DNA of 25,404 nucleotides from Clostridiales bacterium (GTDB lineage Bacteria; Bacillota; Clostridia; Christensenellales; Aristaeellaceae), in NCBI GenBank assembly GCA_004555535.1, contig SFHU01000033.1:1-25404 (forward strand), in the 5' to 3' direction. The stretch's first letter is position 1, and every line of letters begins with the position of its first letter. The position numbers and the translations under genes are program-made. The notes beneath the pieces are model-generated. The model did not search any database and was not told the origin of the DNA. It saw only the letters and a list, made by a program, of their open reading frames with translations. Below are positions 21,993 through 25,404 of this stretch, in pieces.

Positions 21993-23285
21993 ATGAAGAG
22001 GATCATAGCGGTGCTGGCGGCGCTGCTGCTCGTGTGTGCGGGCGCGCTGGCGGAGGGGACGCAGGAGCGGGCGCAGGCCGTGCTCGAGGCCCTGCTGGCC
22101 GGACAGTTCGACGCGATCGTCGAGCAATTTGACGACACCATGCGCGCCGCGGTAGACGCGAAGACGCTTGAAAGCGGCCTTGGCGCTGTGCTGGCGCAGG
22201 TCGGCGGCGTGACGGGCATCGGCGGTATGCAGGCGGACGAGGAGTCCCGCAGCGCGGCGGCCTCGATCTTCTGCGAAAATGGCAGCGTGACGATGGTGGT
22301 CGCGTTTGACGAGGACGGGCGCATCAGCGCCCTGATGCTTCGCCCGGAGCAGGCAGCTGCCGCGCAGGAGCGGGAGCTGCCCCAGGGCGTGACGGCTCGC
22401 GCCGTGACGCTTTTTGCGGGGACGGCGCGCGAGCTCTCCGGCGAGCTGCTTCTTCCCGAAGGTGCGGATGCGCAGACGCCCTATGCCGTGCTCGTTCACG
22501 GCTCTGGCCCCAGCGACATGGACGAGACGGTCGGCGGAAACAAGCCGCTGCGTGATCTGGCATATGACCTCGCAGCGCTGGGCATTGGCACACTGCGCTT
22601 TGACAAGGTGACCTATGCGCATCCGGAGCTGCCCGTGGCGACGATTGACGACGAATACACGCAGCCCGTCGCCGAGGCGCTTCGCGTGCTGCGCGAGGAG
22701 ACGGGCGCGCAGAGGGCCGTCTATATCGGCCACAGCGAGGGCGGCATGCTCGCGCCGTATCTGACGCAGGCCTGCGGGTTCGACGCTGCCGTCGCGCTGG
22801 CGGGCACGCCCTGGCAGCTCTGGGAAATCTCCTATGCGCAGAACATGGCTATCATCGCCCAGTTGCCCGAAGAGCAGCAGGAGGCGCTGACGGCGCAGGT
22901 CGACGCGCAGCGCGCGCTGGCGCAGACGCTTTTGCAGATGAGCGACGAGGAGGCCGAGGCGACGGCCGTCTTTGGCATCAGCGCGGTGTATCTGCGCCAC
23001 ATGGCCCAGCTCGACGAGATCGCGCTGGCCAAAGACAGCGGCAAGCCGTTTCTCTTCCTCTGGGGCGAGGCGGATTTCCAGGTTTCGCGGGAGGCCTTTG
23101 ACGCCTGGCGCGATCAGCTGGGCGATGGGGAGCGCTACACCTACATCACCTATCCGGGCCTCAACCATCTGTTCATGCCCGCCTCCGAGGGGGATTCCAT
23201 CCTGAACGCACAGGCGGCTTATCAGACGCCCAAGCAGATGGACGCTCGCGTCGCGCAGGATATCGCCGCCTGGCTGGCCGAATAA
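21993..23285 (+). CDS. Exported alpha/beta hydrolase with N-terminal DUF3887-like domain
   Basis: The 430-aa protein has a signal peptide (MKRIIAVLAALLLVCAGALA). A small domain (about residues 25-115) resembles DUF3887, often fused to secreted hydrolases. An alpha/beta-hydrolase domain (about 160-428) follows. The catalytic triad is visible: S248 in G-H-S-E-G-G, D361 in G-E-A-D-F-Q, and H392 in G-L-N-H-L-F. H-G-S-G-P near residue 168 gives the oxyanion region. An insertion with charged helices between about 285 and 345 probably forms a lid. It likely cleaves esters or peptides outside the membrane; the substrate is unknown. AGAGGGGG precedes the ATG. No clear promoter was seen, so it may be read from the upstream operon. 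Confidence 0.9.
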   Translation: MKRIIAVLAALLLVCAGALAEGTQERAQAVLEALLAGQFDAIVEQFDDTMRAAVDAKTLESGLGAVLAQVGGVTGIGGMQADEESRSAAASIFCENGSVTMVVAFDEDGRISALMLRPEQAAAAQERELPQGVTARAVTLFAGTARELSGELLLPEGADAQTPYAVLVHGSGPSDMDETVGGNKPLRDLAYDLAALGIGTLRFDKVTYAHPELPVATIDDEYTQPVAEALRVLREETGAQRAVYIGHSEGGMLAPYLTQACGFDAAVALAGTPWQLWEISYAQNMAIIAQLPEEQQEALTAQVDAQRALAQTLLQMSDEEAEATAVFGISAVYLRHMAQLDEIALAKDSGKPFLFLWGEADFQVSREAFDAWRDQLGDGERYTYITYPGLNHLFMPASEGDSILNAQAAYQTPKQMDARVAQDIAAWLAE

Positions 23286-23534
23286 ACCGGCATGCTGCCG
23301 GCGGCCTCGCCGACGAAAGGCTTCAATTCCTCCGGCTCTGTGGCCGAGACTGTTGCCCTGCAAGGATATTTCCATGGCAGAGCGGCGCATAAACCCGCGT
23401 CAAAGTTCATAAGCTTTGTATCGAACGCGAAAAAGAACGCGTCCGCCGGCCGTCGGGCCGGGCGGCAGGCGGTCGGAGGCACAGCCAATGCCGGACTTTG
23501 CCGCGCACCAAGAGCGTTTGAGGAGGAAACAGAG
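23286..23534. other. Non-coding gap with several short inverted repeats
   Basis: This 249-nt stretch holds CCGGC-ATGCT-GCCGG (23287-23301), a short CAAAG/CTTTG hairpin (23401-23418) and CCGCCGGCC with GGCCGGGCGG (23443-23465). An open frame runs through it into the lipoprotein gene but has no ribosome binding site, and the lipoprotein signal begins only at 23535. I see no convincing promoter or gene. Confidence 0.5.
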
Positions 23535-24149
23535 ATGAACAGACACGGAAAGCGCGCGCTGCTGGCCGCAGGCCTGATCGCGGGCGCGGCGGCGATGACG
23601 GGATGCACGGCCCAGACGATGCCGGCGGCGACGCCGACCCCGCAGGTCGATCAGCAGGAGACGGCCCAGCCGGCACAGGCATCGCCGCAGGCGGAGGCTT
23701 CGCCGGAGGCGGGAGACGAGTCCCCCGTTCCGATAGGACTGTCGGCGGGCGGAAAGAAGCTTGAAACCGACGCCGTCCGCGAACAGGGACGTCTGCTGCT
23801 CCCGCTTGTCGGGACGGCTGAGGCGCTGGGCTACGAGGCAGACAGCGAATCGCTGGAGGAGGAGACGCAGACCAAGCGGACGATCTCCCTGACGCGGGAT
23901 GACAGCCGCATCACGGTGGCCTGGGTGGTCAGCGACAACACGGCGCGGCAGATCACCTGGCAGCGGGACGGCATGCTTGTGCCCGTCGACCCTTATCTGA
24001 CGACGATCGGGGATGTGGTATACGTGCCGGCAGCCTTCTTTGAGGAGGCGATGGGCGCGGTGATCGCGGAGAAGGACGGCCTCGTCGCCGTGACGACGCC
24101 TGAGCCGCAGGAGACGCCTCCCATGCAGGAGGAGACGCCGCAGGGCTGA
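23535..24149 (+). CDS. Lipoprotein with copper-amine-oxidase-like N-terminal (stalk) domain
   Basis: The 204-aa protein starts with a basic and hydrophobic signal and a lipobox M-T-G-C (cysteine at residue 24), so it should be anchored on the outer face of the membrane. A proline/alanine/glutamine-rich linker (about 28-65) leads to a beta domain with L-L-L-P-L-V-G-T-A-E-A-L-G-Y and V-Y-V-P-A-A-F-F-E-E-A. This matches the Cu_amine_oxidN1 family common in Firmicute surface proteins. That domain is structural; no enzyme activity is implied. The tail is rich in proline and glutamate. AGGAGG lies 8 nt before the ATG. Confidence 0.88.
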   Translation: MNRHGKRALLAAGLIAGAAAMTGCTAQTMPAATPTPQVDQQETAQPAQASPQAEASPEAGDESPVPIGLSAGGKKLETDAVREQGRLLLPLVGTAEALGYEADSESLEEETQTKRTISLTRDDSRITVAWVVSDNTARQITWQRDGMLVPVDPYLTTIGDVVYVPAAFFEEAMGAVIAEKDGLVAVTTPEPQETPPMQEETPQG

Positions 24150-24223
24150 CGACGCGAAAAAACGCTGCCTGATGCCAAAGGAGGGCGCGGAAGGGAAGCC
24201 CTGAATCCGGGCTGAAAAAAGCG

Positions 24224-24252
24224 TTGACAGCGGAAGTTGAGGCTGATATAAT
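24224..24252 (+). promoter_or_regulatory. Perfect-consensus sigma-A promoter for a small RNA
   Basis: TTGACA (24224-24229), a 17-bp spacer and TATAAT (24247-24252) match the vegetative consensus at all 12 positions. No open reading frame with a ribosome binding site follows, and a terminator lies 230 nt downstream. Confidence 0.9.
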
Positions 24253-24258
24253 AAGTCC

Positions 24259-24515
24259 AGAAACCGGCGATATCCCTGGCGGAGTCAGATGTCCTGGGGT
24301 GTGCGCCAGTCGTCTGTATTTTCTCCTACATATACATAACAGGAGCCCGGATGTCGGTTCGCGGATGTCATGCCCCCGTCTTTGACGCCAGGGGACGGCA
24401 GAAGCGCGCCGCAGGGCACCGACCTACCGTGAGGCGGTGGGTGAAAAACGACGACAGCGGCACTTTGGGATTTTTGAAAGCAAAACGCAGTCCGAATGAT
24501 CGGGCTGCGTTTTTT
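24259..24515 (+). ncRNA. Structured small RNA, possibly 6S RNA (ssrS)
   Basis: Transcription from the strong promoter would start near 24259 and end at the terminator at 24482-24515, a transcript of about 255 nt. The region can fold into a rod: ATCCC (24272-24276) with GGGAT (24467-24471), GTGCGC (24301-24306) with GCGGCAC, and GTCGTC (24309-24314) with GACGAC (24450-24455). Inner hairpins are CTCCT/AGGAG (24323-24345) and ACCTACCG/CGGTGGGT (24422-24442). A long rod with side bubbles and a 3'-side hairpin is the general form of 6S RNA, which binds the vegetative RNA polymerase. The identity is a best guess; the structured, non-coding nature is better supported. Confidence 0.55.
24482..24515 (+). 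terminator. Rho-independent terminator of the small RNA
   Basis: AAAACGCAGTCCG and CGGGCTGCGTTTT form a 13-bp stem (one G-U) with loop AATGAT, ending in a run of six T residues. Confidence 0.92.
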
Positions 24516-24552
24516 GAACTGCGTTTTGTTCCGTATAGACCGGAAAGAGAAG

Positions 24553-24570
24553 GGCCGCCCGCGGGCGGCC
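24553..24570 (-). terminator. Terminator of the ApbE gene
   Basis: GGCCGCCC-GC-GGGCGGCC is a perfect hairpin located 5 nt beyond the stop of the minus-strand gene, followed on that strand by a pyrimidine-rich CTTCTCTTT. Confidence 0.65.
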
Positions 24571-24575
24571 GGGAT

Positions 24576-25403
24576 TTATTTGTTTGTCGCGCCGAAGGAT
24601 TTGGCGAAGACCTTCGCGCCCTCGGTCATCTCCTCGGTGCCGTCGGGGAAGAGCCAGATGGCCTCCACGCCGTCGAGGGAATCGATGAACGCGCGGGACT
24701 CTTCATAGGGCATCAGGAAGGCCGCGGTGGAGAGCATGTCGGCGTAGCCGGAATCCTCCGTGATGATGGAGACGGAGCGGTAATACGAGGGCGGCGTCAG
24801 CGTATCGGGATCGATCAGATGATGATAACGCTTGCCGTCCACGACGTAATAGCGCTGATAGTCGCCGGAGGTGACGACGGACATGCCGGAGAGGAAGAGC
24901 GTCTCCACGATATCGCTTGTGCCCAGCACGGCCCCGTCGGGATCCTGAATGCCGACACCCCAGGCCTTGCGCCCATCCTGCGGCGGCTCGCCGACGCGAA
25001 CATTGCCGCCCGCGCTGATGATGAAGGAGGGCATGTCGCCGGAGAGGAGCAGCTGCGCGACGATCTCCGTGGCGTAGCCCTTGGCGACCGCACCCAGATC
25101 GAGCTTCAGCTCCGGATCGGCGAAATAGACGGTCATCGCCTCCTCGTCGAGGATCAGGTCGCCGATGTCCGCGTGGGCGCTGGCCGCGGTCAGATCCTCT
25201 ATCGGGGGCACGGCGGCGCTTTGCGGATTATCAAGGCCCGCCTCGCGGTACTCGTGCCAGATGGAGAGCACGCTGCCCATGGCGACGTTGACCTGGCCCT
25301 GGCAGGCTTCATACTGGTTCTTGCAGAAAGTCAGCAGCGAGAAGAGGATCGGGTCGACCTCAACGGGCTCCTGCGCGGCGCGCTGGTTGAGCGCGCAGAC
25401 GCT
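24576..25403 (-). CDS. apbE: FAD:protein FMN transferase (ApbE family), C-terminal part
   Basis: ApbE enzymes attach FMN to a threonine of membrane redox proteins such as NqrB/RnfG-type subunits, outside the cytoplasmic membrane, using magnesium. The window holds the last 275 residues; the start is past the right edge. Family motifs are in order: V-N-V-A-M-G-S-V-L-S-I-W-H, L-D-L-G-A-V-A-K-G-Y-A, I-I-S-A-G-G-N-V, V-T-S-G-D-Y-Q-R-Y and Y-H-H-L-I-D-P. The conserved aspartate and threonine that bind metal lie in S-G-Y-A-D-M-L-S-T-A-A. The frame is open up to the window end without a stop. The gene converges on the small RNA. Confidence 0.94.
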   Translation of the reverse strand, partial: SVCALNQRAAQEPVEVDPILFSLLTFCKNQYEACQGQVNVAMGSVLSIWHEYREAGLDNPQSAAVPPIEDLTAASAHADIGDLILDEEAMTVYFADPELKLDLGAVAKGYATEIVAQLLLSGDMPSFIISAGGNVRVGEPPQDGRKAWGVGIQDPDGAVLGTSDIVETLFLSGMSVVTSGDYQRYYVVDGKRYHHLIDPDTLTPPSYYRSVSIITEDSGYADMLSTAAFLMPYEESRAFIDSLDGVEAIWLFPDGTEEMTEGAKVFAKSFGATNK

Positions 25404-25404
25404 G

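Noticed and set aside
20079..23390. 1103-codon open frame on the minus strand
   Set aside because: It is antisense to the ABC-F and alpha/beta hydrolase genes, both with complete catalytic motifs on the plus strand.
23292..23534. N-terminal extension of the lipoprotein frame
   Set aside because: A lipoprotein signal with lipobox starts at 23535 and AGGAGG lies just before it, so the upstream in-frame region is not translated as part of this protein.
24259..24515. tmRNA or RNase P RNA as the identity of the small RNA
   Set aside because: No tRNA-like CCA end or tag frame, and none of the conserved RNase P core (such as a GAGGAAAGTCC segment) is present; the length is also too short.

Overview
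The window looks like chromosomal DNA of a GC-rich, endospore-forming Gram-positive bacterium, most likely a Clostridia-type Firmicute. The main reasons are an adjacent sleB-ypeB pair (spore cortex lysis), a SpoVK-like AAA+ ATPase, AGGAGG-type ribosome binding sites, and several promoters of vegetative sigma-A form with 17-bp spacers. No phage, transposase, CRISPR array, tRNA or rRNA was recognised. Species assignment from sequence alone is not possible; a gut clostridium is a guess.

Left part (1-2600): the C-terminal end of a GNAT acetyltransferase, a bidirectional terminator, a convergent two-TM/TPR-like membrane protein, an AT-rich divergent promoter region, and a class I mannose-6-phosphate isomerase-like gene (manA). 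Uronate block (2652-9096): a complete TRAP transporter (dctP, dctQ, dctM), then mannonate dehydratase (uxuA), fructuronate reductase (uxuB) and a GntR/FCD regulator (uxuR-like). Together these would import a hexuronate or aldonate and convert fructuronate to mannonate to 2-keto-3-deoxygluconate. No uronate isomerase, KDG kinase or KDPG aldolase lies in the window. A strong terminator after dctP and inverted repeats around the uxuA promoter suggest how the block is controlled.

Middle part (9167-16226): an exported serine hydrolase of the beta-lactamase/DD-peptidase fold with a small 80-aa partner, a convergent YitT-family membrane protein, an M24 aminopeptidase P-like enzyme overlapping the promoter-rich region 11450-11650, ispE (isoprenoid synthesis), a 75-aa unknown, sleB and ypeB.

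Right part (16227-25404): repeated palindromes; a divergent gene for a very cysteine-rich protein that may be a spore surface protein; an apparent operon of a polysaccharide-type flippase, an AAA+ ATPase with a TerB-like N-terminal region, and a Uup-type ABC-F ATPase; an exported alpha/beta hydrolase; a lipoprotein with a copper-amine-oxidase-like N-terminal domain; a structured small RNA (best guess 6S RNA) with a perfect-consensus promoter and a strong terminator; and the C-terminal part of an ApbE flavin transferase.

The items most worth following up are the cysteine-rich protein and its sigma-K-like promoter, the small RNA at about 24259-24515, the flippase/AAA+/ABC-F operon, the 80-aa partner of the serine hydrolase, and MraZ-box-like repeats that are not followed by mraZ.
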